The notes beneath the pieces are model-generated. The model was not told the origin of the DNA, made no database searches, and saw only the letters and a program-made list of their open reading frames with translations. Made by a program: the position numbers and the translations under genes. From positions 3,286,001 to 3,350,000 of the forward strand of contig NZ_AP024651.1 of assembly GCF_019977295.1 (NCBI RefSeq): DNA of 64,000 nt. The letters are read 5' to 3'. Positions 54,550 to 63,169 of the stretch are shown one piece after another. This DNA is from Arthrobacter sp. StoSoilB20 (GTDB lineage Bacteria; Actinomycetota; Actinomycetes; Actinomycetales; Micrococcaceae). The number at the start of each line of letters is the position of its first letter. Position 1 is the first letter of the stretch.

Positions 54550-55701
54550 GTGCAGATTGATTTTGCGCCATCCAGGCAATCGACACTGGGTGTGGAATGG
54601 GAGTTGGCGCTCGTCAATGCACGCACCGGAGAACTTGTATCGGTAGCCAACGATGTCCTGAAGGGCGTCGCCGCCAACCACCCGGACCTCAATGAGGACG
54701 ACGAACACCCCCACATCAAGCGCGAGCTTCTCCTCAATACCGTGGAACTGGTCACCGGCATCTGCGAGACCGTCAAGGACGCAAAGGAAGACCTTGGCAG
54801 GTCCCTCGCCGCGGTCCGCGAAGTCACGGATCCCATGGGCGTAGAAGTCTTTTGCGCCGGAAGCCACCCCTTCAGCCCGCCGCTGCTCCAACCCGTCACG
54901 GACAAAGAGCGTTACGCCAAACTGATCGAACGGACCCAATGGTGGGGCCGGCAAATGGTCATTTACGGCGTCCACGTCCACGTGGGCATCGACCACCGCG
55001 ACAAAGTCCTCCCCATCCTGGACGGCTTGGTCAACTACTTCCCGCACTTCCAGGCACTGTCCGCCTCCAGCCCGTACTGGGCAGGGGAAGAAACCGGGTA
55101 TGCCTCACAGCGCGCCCTCATGTTCCAGCAGCTCCCTACCGCCGGGCTGCCCTTCCAGTTCGAAACCTGGGAGGCGTACGAGTCCTACGTCCAGGACATG
55201 TTCACCACGGGAGTGATCGACTCCACGTCCGAGATCCGCTGGGATATCCGGCCCGTCTCCAACCTGGGCACCATCGAAATGCGCATCTGCGACGGCTTGG
55301 CAACGCTGGAAGAAGTGGGCGCCATTGCCGCGCTGACCCAGTGCCTGGTGGACGAGTTCTCCTCCACCCTGGACGCCGGCGGCAGCATCCCCACCATGCC
55401 GCCCTGGCATGTGCAGGAAAACAAATGGCGTGCCGCCCGGTACGGCATGGAAGCCATCATCATCCTGGATGCCCAAGGCAACGAGCAGTTGGTCACCGAA
55501 CACCTCGCGGAAACGGTGGCCCGGCTGGAACCGGTGGCAGCAAAGCTCGGGTGTTCCGAAGAGCTCGCCGACGTCCTGAAGATCATCGAACGCGGAGCCA
55601 GCTACCAGCGCCAACGCCGCGTCGCTGCTGAACACAACGGCGACCTGCAGGCCGTGGTCATGGACCTGGTACAGCAGATGCGCAAGGGCCCGGACGCGTA
55701 A
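54550..55701 (+). CDS. Carboxylate-amine ligase, YbdK/glutamate-cysteine ligase 2 type
   Basis: A 383-residue GCS2 family enzyme, ATP-dependent ligase for glutamate and cysteine or related amines. It opens STLGVEWELALVN with the metal-binding Glu pair, and has GVHVHVGIDHRD and SEIRWDIRPVSNLGTIEMRICD, the family core. It starts at GTG 54550. Mycothiol users do not make glutathione, so a role in other gamma-glutamyl products is possible. The neighbour on the far side is tsaD, convergent. Confidence 0.88.
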   Translation: MQIDFAPSRQSTLGVEWELALVNARTGELVSVANDVLKGVAANHPDLNEDDEHPHIKRELLLNTVELVTGICETVKDAKEDLGRSLAAVREVTDPMGVEVFCAGSHPFSPPLLQPVTDKERYAKLIERTQWWGRQMVIYGVHVHVGIDHRDKVLPILDGLVNYFPHFQALSASSPYWAGEETGYASQRALMFQQLPTAGLPFQFETWEAYESYVQDMFTTGVIDSTSEIRWDIRPVSNLGTIEMRICDGLATLEEVGAIAALTQCLVDEFSSTLDAGGSIPTMPPWHVQENKWRAARYGMEAIIILDAQGNEQLVTEHLAETVARLEPVAAKLGCSEELADVLKIIERGASYQRQRRVAAEHNGDLQAVVMDLVQQMRKGPDA

Positions 55702-55749
55702 TTATCCGGATCACGCGGCCGCCGGTACCGTCCTGCGAGGGAGCGGAAC

Positions 55750-56895
55750 CTAAGCGGGCACTGACACCGTGGTTACCGGCATGGAGGAATCGGGGGCAAA
55801 GCCAATTCCGCTCGGCCCAACACCTGCCATGATCAGCTGGGCCCCAAGGGCAGCCACCATGGCGCCGTTGTCCGTGCACAGGTCCAACGGAGGGACGTGG
55901 AGGGTGATCCCGGCTGAAGCACAGCGCTGCCCGGTCAGTTCCCTTAGCCGGGAGTTCGCTGCCACTCCACCACCAAGCAGGACATCAGTGATGCCATGTT
56001 CCTTGCACGCCAGGACGGCCTTGGAACTGATGACGTCCACCACGGCTTCCTGGAAAGCCGCAGCAATGTCTGCCACGGGCACTTCCTCGCCCCGGGCCTC
56101 GAACTGTTCAACGCATCGGGCCACGGCGGTCTTCAAGCCGCTGAAGGACCAGTCGTAGCGGTGCGGTCCCTTCTCCCCGGCAGTGCCCATGTACTTCGGC
56201 TGCGAGAGGCCCCGCGGGAAACGGATGGCTTTGGGATTGCCCTGGCGTGCCAGCTTGTCGATGGCCGGTCCACCCGGGTACCCGAGGCCGAGGATGCGGG
56301 CCACTTTGTCATAGGCCTCCCCTGCGGCATCATCGATGGTTGAACCCAGCAGCTCCACGTCGTCAGTGATGCTCCGGATACGCAGGATTTCCGTGTGCCC
56401 ACCCGATACCAGCAGTGCCCCGAGGTTCTTCGGCAACCTCCCGGCACCCAGGCCGGCGGCAGCACCGGCGTCGTGCTTGCCATCCTGCGCCGACTTGCGA
56501 TCAAGGAGCCCCACACCAACATGCGCCACCAAGTGGTTGATGGCATACAGCGGCTTGCCGGTGGCAACGGCCAGCGCCTTGGCCGCGCAGACACCCACCA
56601 TCAACGCACCGGCAAGGCCCGGACCCGAGGTGACAGCAATGGCATCAATCTCGTCCAGGGTGACGCCGGCTTCCTGCAGCGATTCCTGCAACGTGGGCAC
56701 AAAGGCGTCCAGGTGGGCGCGGGAGGCGATCTCGGGGATGACCCCGCCGAAGCGAACATGCTCTTCCATGGACGAGGACACGGTGTTGGTCAGCAGCTTG
56801 GTGCCCCGCACGATCCCGACGCCGGTCTCATCGCACGAGGACTCGATGCCGAGCACCAATGGCTGCTTGGGCAGTTCCGGATTAGCGCCGCTCAC
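55750..56895 (-). CDS. tsaD: tRNA N6-threonylcarbamoyladenosine transferase
   Basis: A 381-residue TsaD (Kae1/Gcp) ASKHA protein that transfers threonylcarbamoyl to A37 of ANN-reading tRNAs. The opening [18 protein letters not shown], the signature region [17 protein letters not shown], and the metal-binding HLVAH near residue 123 are seen, plus [15 protein letters not shown] near 300. It is the last gene of the alr-tsaE-tsaB-rimI-tsaD operon and its ATG overlaps the rimI stop by four bases. Confidence 0.96.
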   Translation of the reverse strand: MSGANPELPKQPLVLGIESSCDETGVGIVRGTKLLTNTVSSSMEEHVRFGGVIPEIASRAHLDAFVPTLQESLQEAGVTLDEIDAIAVTSGPGLAGALMVGVCAAKALAVATGKPLYAINHLVAHVGVGLLDRKSAQDGKHDAGAAAGLGAGRLPKNLGALLVSGGHTEILRIRSITDDVELLGSTIDDAAGEAYDKVARILGLGYPGGPAIDKLARQGNPKAIRFPRGLSQPKYMGTAGEKGPHRYDWSFSGLKTAVARCVEQFEARGEEVPVADIAAAFQEAVVDVISSKAVLACKEHGITDVLLGGGVAANSRLRELTGQRCASAGITLHVPPLDLCTDNGAMVAALGAQLIMAGVGPSGIGFAPDSSMPVTTVSVPA

Positions 56896-57395
56896 GCTGT
56901 TGCTCCTTCGTGGGGTTTATTCAGTTCAAGCCGCATGATCAGGGCATCGGTGCCGTCCCGGTAGTAGCGGGGACGGACATGGATCTGCTCGAAACCGAAG
57001 CGCAGGTACAACTGCTGGGCTCGGGGGTTGTCCGCCCGAACCTCCAACAGCACATCAGCGGCACGCCGGCGCCGCGCTTCGGTGATGAGTTCGGTCAGGA
57101 CAGCGGAGCCGATGCCCTTTCCTTCGAATTCAGGCACGACGGCGATCGTCTGGACGTCCGCGATCGGTTCGATGCACATCAATCCGGCGTAAGCCACGAT
57201 CTCCCCCGCGACCTCGGCAACTACATAACGGCGGGTTTCGGGCTGCGCGAGTTCGTCGAAGAACATCTGCAGGGGCCAGGCATCCACAGGGAACAGCCGG
57301 CGTTCCAAGGACTCCACTACCGGGATATCGGCCTCTGTCATGTCCCGCAGGGAAACCCCTGAGAGCTCAAGCTTGGGTGAGACTATTCGTCCCAT
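56892..57395 (-). CDS. rimI: Ribosomal protein S18-alanine N-acetyltransferase
   Basis: A 167-residue GNAT enzyme that acetylates S18 N-termini. The acetyl-CoA loop [18 protein letters not shown] is near residue 90, followed by [19 protein letters not shown]. It overlaps tsaD by four bases and tsaB by one, the conserved tsaB-rimI-tsaD order. Confidence 0.93.
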   Translation of the reverse strand: MGRIVSPKLELSGVSLRDMTEADIPVVESLERRLFPVDAWPLQMFFDELAQPETRRYVVAEVAGEIVAYAGLMCIEPIADVQTIAVVPEFEGKGIGSAVLTELITEARRRRAADVLLEVRADNPRAQQLYLRFGFEQIHVRPRYYRDGTDALIMRLELNKPHEGATA

Positions 57396-58066
57396 CAGAG
57401 CGCACGCTTCCGGGGCCCGGGCACCTGGGCATCGGATTCCCGCAAGTACAGCGGAGTGGAGTCCAGCAACGGCTCACCGGCCGCGAGCTTAGCCAAGGCG
57501 AACTGGCCCAGTGAGGCTGCGTGAGGCTGGGCTGTGGAGAAGTCCTCGTTGGCCTTCAGGACATCGGCATACAAGCCTGCTCCGGCACCAAAAACCGGCA
57601 GGTCCGGAAGGTCGGCGGCAAACCCCACGTGCGGTCCGTCAACAAGCACCGGCAGCTGGCCGTCGGCCAGCGTGTATCGCGCCCAGTAGACCTCCTTGCG
57701 CCTGGCATCCGTGGCCACCAGGAACTCGGCAGCTGCAGCGGTGGACTCCGCCACCTCCAAGGCAATCGCATCAAGGCTCATCACGCCATGCAACGGCTTG
57801 TTCCAGACGAAAGCCAAGGTTCTGGCAGTGGCGATTCCGGAGCGCAATCCCGTAAAGGGGCCAGGACCTACGCCGGTGACGATCGCGTCGATATCGGCGC
57901 CCGTGACGCCCGCTCCGGCCAGGAGCTTTTCAATGCTGGGAGCCAGGACTTCGGCATGGCTGCGGGTGTCCTCCGTAGCGAAGGAATCCACCACGCCCTC
58001 CATGGCGTCGTCGGAAATCAGCGCAGCACTTGCAACCGCTGAGGTATCAATGGCCAGGATCAGCAT
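57395..58066 (-). CDS. tsaB: tRNA threonylcarbamoyladenosine biosynthesis protein TsaB
   Basis: A 223-residue ASKHA-fold partner of TsaD. It starts LILAIDTSAVASAALI and has TGVGPGPFTGLRSGIATART, the TsaB signature, near residue 65. It stabilises TsaD and has no own catalysis. Stops and starts overlap by one base on both sides (tsaE and rimI). Confidence 0.94.
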   Translation of the reverse strand: MLILAIDTSAVASAALISDDAMEGVVDSFATEDTRSHAEVLAPSIEKLLAGAGVTGADIDAIVTGVGPGPFTGLRSGIATARTLAFVWNKPLHGVMSLDAIALEVAESTAAAAEFLVATDARRKEVYWARYTLADGQLPVLVDGPHVGFAADLPDLPVFGAGAGLYADVLKANEDFSTAQPHAASLGQFALAKLAAGEPLLDSTPLYLRESDAQVPGPRKRAL

Positions 58067-58650
58067 CAGTTGCTCCTCTCCTGTGACGCGGTTTCAAGGA
58101 CTCGCGGGGCCTCGGCCCAGCGGGGTCCGTATCCACGGAAGACGAGGGTGCGGGGCTCGTCGTCGTCATCGGTATCGAAGTCCAGGACGTCGCCGCCTGG
58201 TGGGTTTGTTGTTGCCTGGCTCTCCCCACCAACAGATCTGTGCAGGTCAATCTCCAGGCGGCTGTCCGAGAGGTGCTCCACCCTGTCCCGGCCCCACTCC
58301 ACCACAGTGACAGCCGTGTCCAAAGTGTTCTCCAGATCGATGTCGTCGATTTCGGCTGAGGATTCCAGCCGGTACGCATCGACGTGGACCAGGTCCGGAC
58401 CACCGGGCCGCGGTCCGTCAGCAAGGTTGGGGTGGATGCGTACCAGCACAAACGTGGGGGAAATGATGCCCGCACGTACGCCCAGGCCTTCGCCCAGTCC
58501 TTGGGTGAACGTGGTCTTGCCTGCACCCAGCTCGCCGGTCAGGACCAGGAGGTCCCCGGCCTCAAGTACCTCACCCAAGGCTGCCGCGAGGGCGTGCGTC
58601 TGCTCCGCCGTCGTGACCGTCAGAGTGCGCTCCCACTGCGGTTCGCTCAC
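58066..58650 (-). CDS. tsaE: tRNA threonylcarbamoyladenosine biosynthesis ATPase TsaE
   Basis: A 194-residue P-loop ATPase. Walker A GELGAGKTTFTQGLGEGLGV is near residue 40, and VHVDAYRLESSAEIDDIDLE carries the Walker B-like Asp and the conserved Tyr. A short polar insertion and C-terminal extension (about residues 137-194) are beyond the core. It overlaps alr by four bases and tsaB by one. Confidence 0.93.
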   Translation of the reverse strand: MSEPQWERTLTVTTAEQTHALAAALGEVLEAGDLLVLTGELGAGKTTFTQGLGEGLGVRAGIISPTFVLVRIHPNLADGPRPGGPDLVHVDAYRLESSAEIDDIDLENTLDTAVTVVEWGRDRVEHLSDSRLEIDLHRSVGGESQATTNPPGGDVLDFDTDDDDEPRTLVFRGYGPRWAEAPRVLETASQERSN

Positions 58651-59918
58651 AGCGCTGCCGTCTCTGTGGCTTGGTTGGCAGCCTTGGTTTGGTTGGCGTC
58701 CTTGTGGACCTCGGCCGGGGGCGGCAATTCGTTGACGTAGCTGCGCGGGACCCGGGGGCTGATGCGGGTGACGATTTCATAGTTGTTGGTTCCCGCGGCC
58801 GCAGCCCAATCGTCAGCCGTGGGTCCGCCGTCGGCACCGTCGCCAAGCATGACGGCCTCGGCACCCTTGAACCCTGCTGCCTCTTCCGGCGTCAGCGCTC
58901 CGAGGTCAACCACCATCTGGTCCATGGCAATCCTGCCCACCACAGGGTAGTTGACGCCATTGATGCGGACAGGACCGCCGGTGCCAACGCGCGGAACTCC
59001 GTCGGCGTACCCCAGCGGGACCAGGCCCAGCGTGCTTTCCCCGCTGGTGCGGTAGTTCAGGCCATAGGAGACACCCTGGCCTGCCGGCACCTTCTTGCAG
59101 TTGGAGAGCAGCGTGCGGACCGTCATGGCCGGGTGCAGGCCAAGTTCCGCGGAGGTAGCGCCCTCAAAAGGCGAAAGTCCGTAAATGCCGAGGCCAACAC
59201 GGACCAGGTCGAAGTGTGAGTCCGGGCGGGACAGTGTGGCCGGAGTGTTGGCGATATGCCGTACTTCCGTGTCCACCCCTGCATCCTCGGCCATGGCTAT
59301 CGCCTCGCGGAAGACGGCCAGTTGCTCATCGGTTTCGGGACGGTGCGGCTCATCAGCCACTGCGAGGTGCGAGAAGATACCCACCACGCGCAGCAGGCCT
59401 TGGTCCTGGTATTCCATGGCCTGGCCCACCAACTGGTCCCAGTCGGCAATGGTGCATCCGTTACGGCCCAGCCCGGTGTCCACTTTCAAATGAACCCGCG
59501 CAGGCCGTTCCTGTTCACGCGCTGCCGCCACTACGGCGTCCAGCTCCCAGCCGGAAATTCCGACGTCGATGCCGGCGGCGACTGCCGCTTGGAAGTTGCT
59601 CTCCCGGGTGTGCAGCCAGGCCAGCAAAGGAGCATCGACCCCGGCGGCGCGCAAGGCGAGTGCCTCGGAAATGTGCGCGACGCCCAACCAGGCGGCCCCG
59701 GCGTCGAGCGCTGCGCGGGCTACTTGGACGGCCCCGTGGCCATACGCGTCAGCCTTCACCACAGCCATGACCGAAGCGGGAGATGCGATGGCGACGAACT
59801 GGCGAACGTTGTGCCGCACGGCTTCGAGGTCGATCACGGCGGAGCGTTCCAGCACCGCCGACTTTGCTATGGAGGCTTTCGACCCGATACCGATATCTGC
59901 AGCTGCTTCGTAAGTCAC
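58647..59918 (-). CDS. alr: Alanine racemase
   Basis: A 423-residue PLP enzyme producing D-alanine for peptidoglycan. The PLP lysine is in VMAVVKADAYGHGAVQVA near residue 55 and the catalytic tyrosine region YGLNYRTSG is in the second half, with VGRIAMDQMVVDLG. It begins GTG/ATG at 59918 and its stop overlaps tsaE, linking cell-wall and tRNA modification genes. The upstream PfkB gene ends 59 bp before. Confidence 0.95.
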   Translation of the reverse strand: MTYEAAADIGIGSKASIAKSAVLERSAVIDLEAVRHNVRQFVAIASPASVMAVVKADAYGHGAVQVARAALDAGAAWLGVAHISEALALRAAGVDAPLLAWLHTRESNFQAAVAAGIDVGISGWELDAVVAAAREQERPARVHLKVDTGLGRNGCTIADWDQLVGQAMEYQDQGLLRVVGIFSHLAVADEPHRPETDEQLAVFREAIAMAEDAGVDTEVRHIANTPATLSRPDSHFDLVRVGLGIYGLSPFEGATSAELGLHPAMTVRTLLSNCKKVPAGQGVSYGLNYRTSGESTLGLVPLGYADGVPRVGTGGPVRINGVNYPVVGRIAMDQMVVDLGALTPEEAAGFKGAEAVMLGDGADGGPTADDWAAAAGTNNYEIVTRISPRVPRSYVNELPPPAEVHKDANQTKAANQATETAAL

Positions 59919-59977
59919 CCTAGAGATTCTAGTAGGGCCGGTGAATTCGGGTTAACTGCGCGCTTTCCCGGCCCTCG

Positions 59978-61072
59978 CTACTGTGCGTCCGACAAATGTG
60001 CGATCGTTGCCCTGGCCCGGCGCTGGGCTTCGGCCGGGATGTCCTTCACGATCGGTTCCAGGAACGCGAACCGCCGCAGCCACTGGCTGGACTGGCGTTC
60101 CTTCCGCGCGTTGGCCCGCTGCCACCAGTCGGCGATGTCCCCCCACCCGGGGGCCGCCAACGAGCCGCCCACCTCCTGGACCGCCAGCGAGGCGCACAGG
60201 TTGGCGAAGCGAAGCCGGTCCCCCAGCCTCCACCCCGCCAGGCATCCCACAATGAACGCCGCCCCGAAGCAGTCGCCCGCGCCGGTGGGATCGTAGGCGG
60301 AGACCGGGAGGGAGGGCACCCATTCTTCCTCGCCGGTCTCCGAGTCCACGGCAACGGCGCCCTGCGGTCCGAGCGTCACCACTGCTACGGGAACGCGGTC
60401 TGCCAGGGAGTACAGCGCAGCCCACGGGTCCGCTTTGCCGGTGAAGGCCATGGCCTCGGGCGCATTGGGCAGGAAGGCATGGAAGTTCTCCAGCAAATCC
60501 AGCCGGCGTTCGGACCACTCCCCCGTAGGATCCCACCCCACTACGCCAAAGAGTTTGGTGCCGGAATCCTTTGCCGCGAGCATCCACGGTTCCAGTTCTT
60601 CGCCGAGGTCAGCGACGGCGGCGAGCGCCTTGGGTGGTTTGCCCATCAGTTCGGAGGAACTGATGGGCGCCGGGTGCCCGTTGGTGACCATGGACCTGTC
60701 CTGGTTCACGCACAGGGAAACGGTGACGGGCGAGTGCCAGCCCGGAACCTTTCGCGACAATGACAGGTCCACGTGTTCCTGGCTTTCAAGGATCTGCCAG
60801 TTGTAGTCGCCATAGCCGTCATCCCCGAAGGTCGCGGCAAGGTTTGTACGCAAACCCAGCCTGGCAGCGGCGATGGCTTGGTTGGCCACCCCGCCGGGGC
60901 AACTGCCCATCCCCTCGCTCCATACCTCCGTGCCGGGTTCGGGCGAGTGCGGCAGGCCAGTGAAAATAATGTCCTGGAAGACCGTTCCTGTCAGGAGGAG
61001 GTCGCAGTGCTGGTCGGCATCGGAGCGCAGGGAAGCCAGTGGATCAAATCGTCGCTGGGGCATAGCGTCCAT
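59978..61072 (-). CDS. PfkB family carbohydrate kinase
   Basis: A 364-residue ribokinase-type sugar kinase. N-terminal LLLTGTVFQDIIFTGLPHSP and GSCPGGVANQAIAAARLGLR form the substrate side; VVTLGPQGAVAVD and the catalytic DPTGAGDCFGAAFIVG (Asp in the GAGD motif) lie near 270. ATG 61072 is the chosen start; 61063 is also possible. It is divergent from a GH4 glycosidase, 66 bp away, so both probably serve breakdown of one glycoside. The exact sugar is unknown. Confidence 0.87.
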   Translation of the reverse strand: MDAMPQRRFDPLASLRSDADQHCDLLLTGTVFQDIIFTGLPHSPEPGTEVWSEGMGSCPGGVANQAIAAARLGLRTNLAATFGDDGYGDYNWQILESQEHVDLSLSRKVPGWHSPVTVSLCVNQDRSMVTNGHPAPISSSELMGKPPKALAAVADLGEELEPWMLAAKDSGTKLFGVVGWDPTGEWSERRLDLLENFHAFLPNAPEAMAFTGKADPWAALYSLADRVPVAVVTLGPQGAVAVDSETGEEEWVPSLPVSAYDPTGAGDCFGAAFIVGCLAGWRLGDRLRFANLCASLAVQEVGGSLAAPGWGDIADWWQRANARKERQSSQWLRRFAFLEPIVKDIPAEAQRRARATIAHLSDAQ

Positions 61073-61138
61073 GCATCGCAGACTACGCCGATCCTCGCGG
61101 GGCTGCATAGATCCGTAAGGCCTGCATAGACTTCGGTC

Positions 61139-62533
61139 ATGCGGCTCATGATCGCCGGTGGCGGCGGCTTCCGGGTACCCCTTATCTACAGGGCCTTGTG
61201 CGTGGGTCCCTTCGCGGGGCTGGTGGACGAGCTGGTGCTCTACGACGTGGACGAGGCCCGCCTGGCAGCCATTGAAGCGGTTGTCCGCGACATGGCCTCC
61301 GAGGAAGGTTCCGCGCCCGTCGTCGTGGTTTCCTCTGACCTGCCGGAGGCCCTGGCCGGAACGGACACGGTGTTCGCGGCAATCCGTCCCGGCGGCACTG
61401 CCGGGCGGATCGCCGACGAACGCGTGGCCTTGGATCTTGGCCTGCTGGGCCAGGAAACCACCGGCGCGGGCGGGATCTCCTATGCGCTGCGGACCATTCC
61501 CCGCATGCTGGAACTCGCCGAAGCGATGCGGCAGCATTGCCCCGAGGCATGGCTCATCAATTTCACCAACCCCGCAGGCATGGTGACCGAAGCTTTGGGC
61601 CCGGTGTTCGGACGCAAGGTGGTGGGCATCTGCGATTCCGCCGGGGGCCTGGTCCATCGGGCGGCACGTGCTGCCGGCACCCCGGTGGCAGAAGGAAGTC
61701 TCGACGGCGTGGGCTACTTCGGGTTGAACCATCTCGGCTGGCTGTATCGGCTGGCTCCCGGCGGGCGGGACCTGCTGCCCGGGCTGCTGGCGGACCACGC
61801 TGCGCTCGAGACCATCGAAGAAGGCAGGTTGTTTGGGCAGCACACCCTGCTGCAGCTTGGCTGCCTGCCCAACGAATACCTGTACTACTACTACCAAACA
61901 GCCCGGGCCACCGATGCGATCCGCCGGCAGCAGGAAACCCGGGGTGCATCAATCCACCACCAGCAGAGTTCCCTCTACCCTGCCCTGGTGCGGGCAACTC
62001 ATCCCTTTGAGCTGTGGGACAGTGCCCGCAGGTCCCGGGAGGAAGGCTACCTGGCTGAAGCCCGTACGCACGGTGAGCAACGGGACGAGTCCGACTTGGC
62101 CGGCGGTGGCTATGAGCGGGTAGCACTGTCCGTGATGCGGGCGTTGTCCGGGGGTGGATCTGCCCAGCTGATCCTGAACGTTCCCAACGCGCCGGTCTCG
62201 CCTGCTGGTCCGGCGGGCAAGGTGGCCGTGCCCGGGTTGCCGGCCGACGCCGTCGTCGAGGTTCCCTGTGAGGTGACGCCCGACGGCGCGTGGCCGCTTG
62301 CGCAGGAACGGCCGGGCGGCCAATTCCTCACCCTCATGCAGCACGTCAAAGAGGTGGAGCGGCTGACCATCCGTGCTGTGGTGCACGGCGAGCGCAGTGC
62401 TGCCGTTGATGCCTTCGCGGCGCACCCTTTGATCGGAACGGCGGAGCTGGGAGAACAACTCCTCACCGGATACGAGGCAGCGTTTCCCGAACTCGCCCGG
62501 CTGTGGAGGTGGCCTACAGCTTCCGGTACATGA
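61139..62533 (+). CDS. Glycoside hydrolase family 4 (6-phospho-beta-glucosidase-like)
   Basis: A 464-residue GH4 enzyme, NAD+ and divalent-metal dependent. The dinucleotide motif LMIAGGGGFRVPLIY starts the protein, VICDSAGG-type metal-binding (VVGICDSAGG with Cys) is near residue 162, and FGLNHLGWLYRL near 195 has the conserved His. It hydrolyses phosphorylated glycosides by oxidation-elimination. It is divergent from the PfkB kinase and its end overlaps the GNAT gene by 20 bp. Confidence 0.88.
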   Translation: MRLMIAGGGGFRVPLIYRALCVGPFAGLVDELVLYDVDEARLAAIEAVVRDMASEEGSAPVVVVSSDLPEALAGTDTVFAAIRPGGTAGRIADERVALDLGLLGQETTGAGGISYALRTIPRMLELAEAMRQHCPEAWLINFTNPAGMVTEALGPVFGRKVVGICDSAGGLVHRAARAAGTPVAEGSLDGVGYFGLNHLGWLYRLAPGGRDLLPGLLADHAALETIEEGRLFGQHTLLQLGCLPNEYLYYYYQTARATDAIRRQQETRGASIHHQQSSLYPALVRATHPFELWDSARRSREEGYLAEARTHGEQRDESDLAGGGYERVALSVMRALSGGGSAQLILNVPNAPVSPAGPAGKVAVPGLPADAVVEVPCEVTPDGAWPLAQERPGGQFLTLMQHVKEVERLTIRAVVHGERSAAVDAFAAHPLIGTAELGEQLLTGYEAAFPELARLWRWPTASGT

Positions 62534-63032
62534 CGTGCAGGCCCACGTAGCCGATCTCCGGATGATCGAATGCCTCAGGCACCGTCGCCAGGATCCGGAA
62601 GCCCATGGACTGCCACAACCACACCGCCCGGACGTTGCTCTCCACCACGGCGTTGTACTGCATGGCGTAGAAGCCTGCAGCCTTCGCTTCAGTCAACGAA
62701 TAGGCGCAAAGGGCGCGGGCAACACCTTGGCCTGAGTGGTTGGCTCCCACCATGTACCCGGCATTGGCTACATGACTGCCGCCGCCGGCCTGGTTGGCGT
62801 GGAACTCTCCTGTTCCAAGGATCACGCCCGAGTCCCTGGCTACGGCCACGAACGTCTGGCCGGGAGCGTCTTTGATCCACTTGCTCCGGGCCGCTTCCTC
62901 GGACGTGTCACGGTCCCAGGTAAAGGTCTCACCGGCACGGATCACCGGTTCCAGGATGGCCCAGATCCCGGGCCAGTCCGCGGGGATGGCTTGGCGGATG
63001 TCGAAAGTCTGTTCTTCGCTCACAGCCGCCAC
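62514..63032 (-). CDS. GNAT family N-acetyltransferase
   Basis: A 172-residue GNAT. The motif region is VGANHSGQGVARALCAYSLTEA with the acetyl-CoA loop, then QYNAVVESNVRAVWLWQSMGF, typical of GNAT proteins acting on small amines or antibiotics such as phosphinothricin-like compounds. The start at 63032 or 63023 has no strong ribosome binding site. Substrate unknown. The next 137 bp to mshA hold no gene. Confidence 0.83.
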   Translation of the reverse strand: MAAVSEEQTFDIRQAIPADWPGIWAILEPVIRAGETFTWDRDTSEEAARSKWIKDAPGQTFVAVARDSGVILGTGEFHANQAGGGSHVANAGYMVGANHSGQGVARALCAYSLTEAKAAGFYAMQYNAVVESNVRAVWLWQSMGFRILATVPEAFDHPEIGYVGLHVMYRKL

Positions 63033-63169
63033 GCTAGCAGCCCCGTCCAGCGGTGGTGCTGCCCGCAGCTGTGTGTTGGCACCTTCGGAGGCAGTGGACG
63101 GCAGGAGTAGTGTTTTCTGCAGGGCAAAGGCGTGTTTGCTGTTTTGCTGTTCGTGTCAGGAGGAATGCG

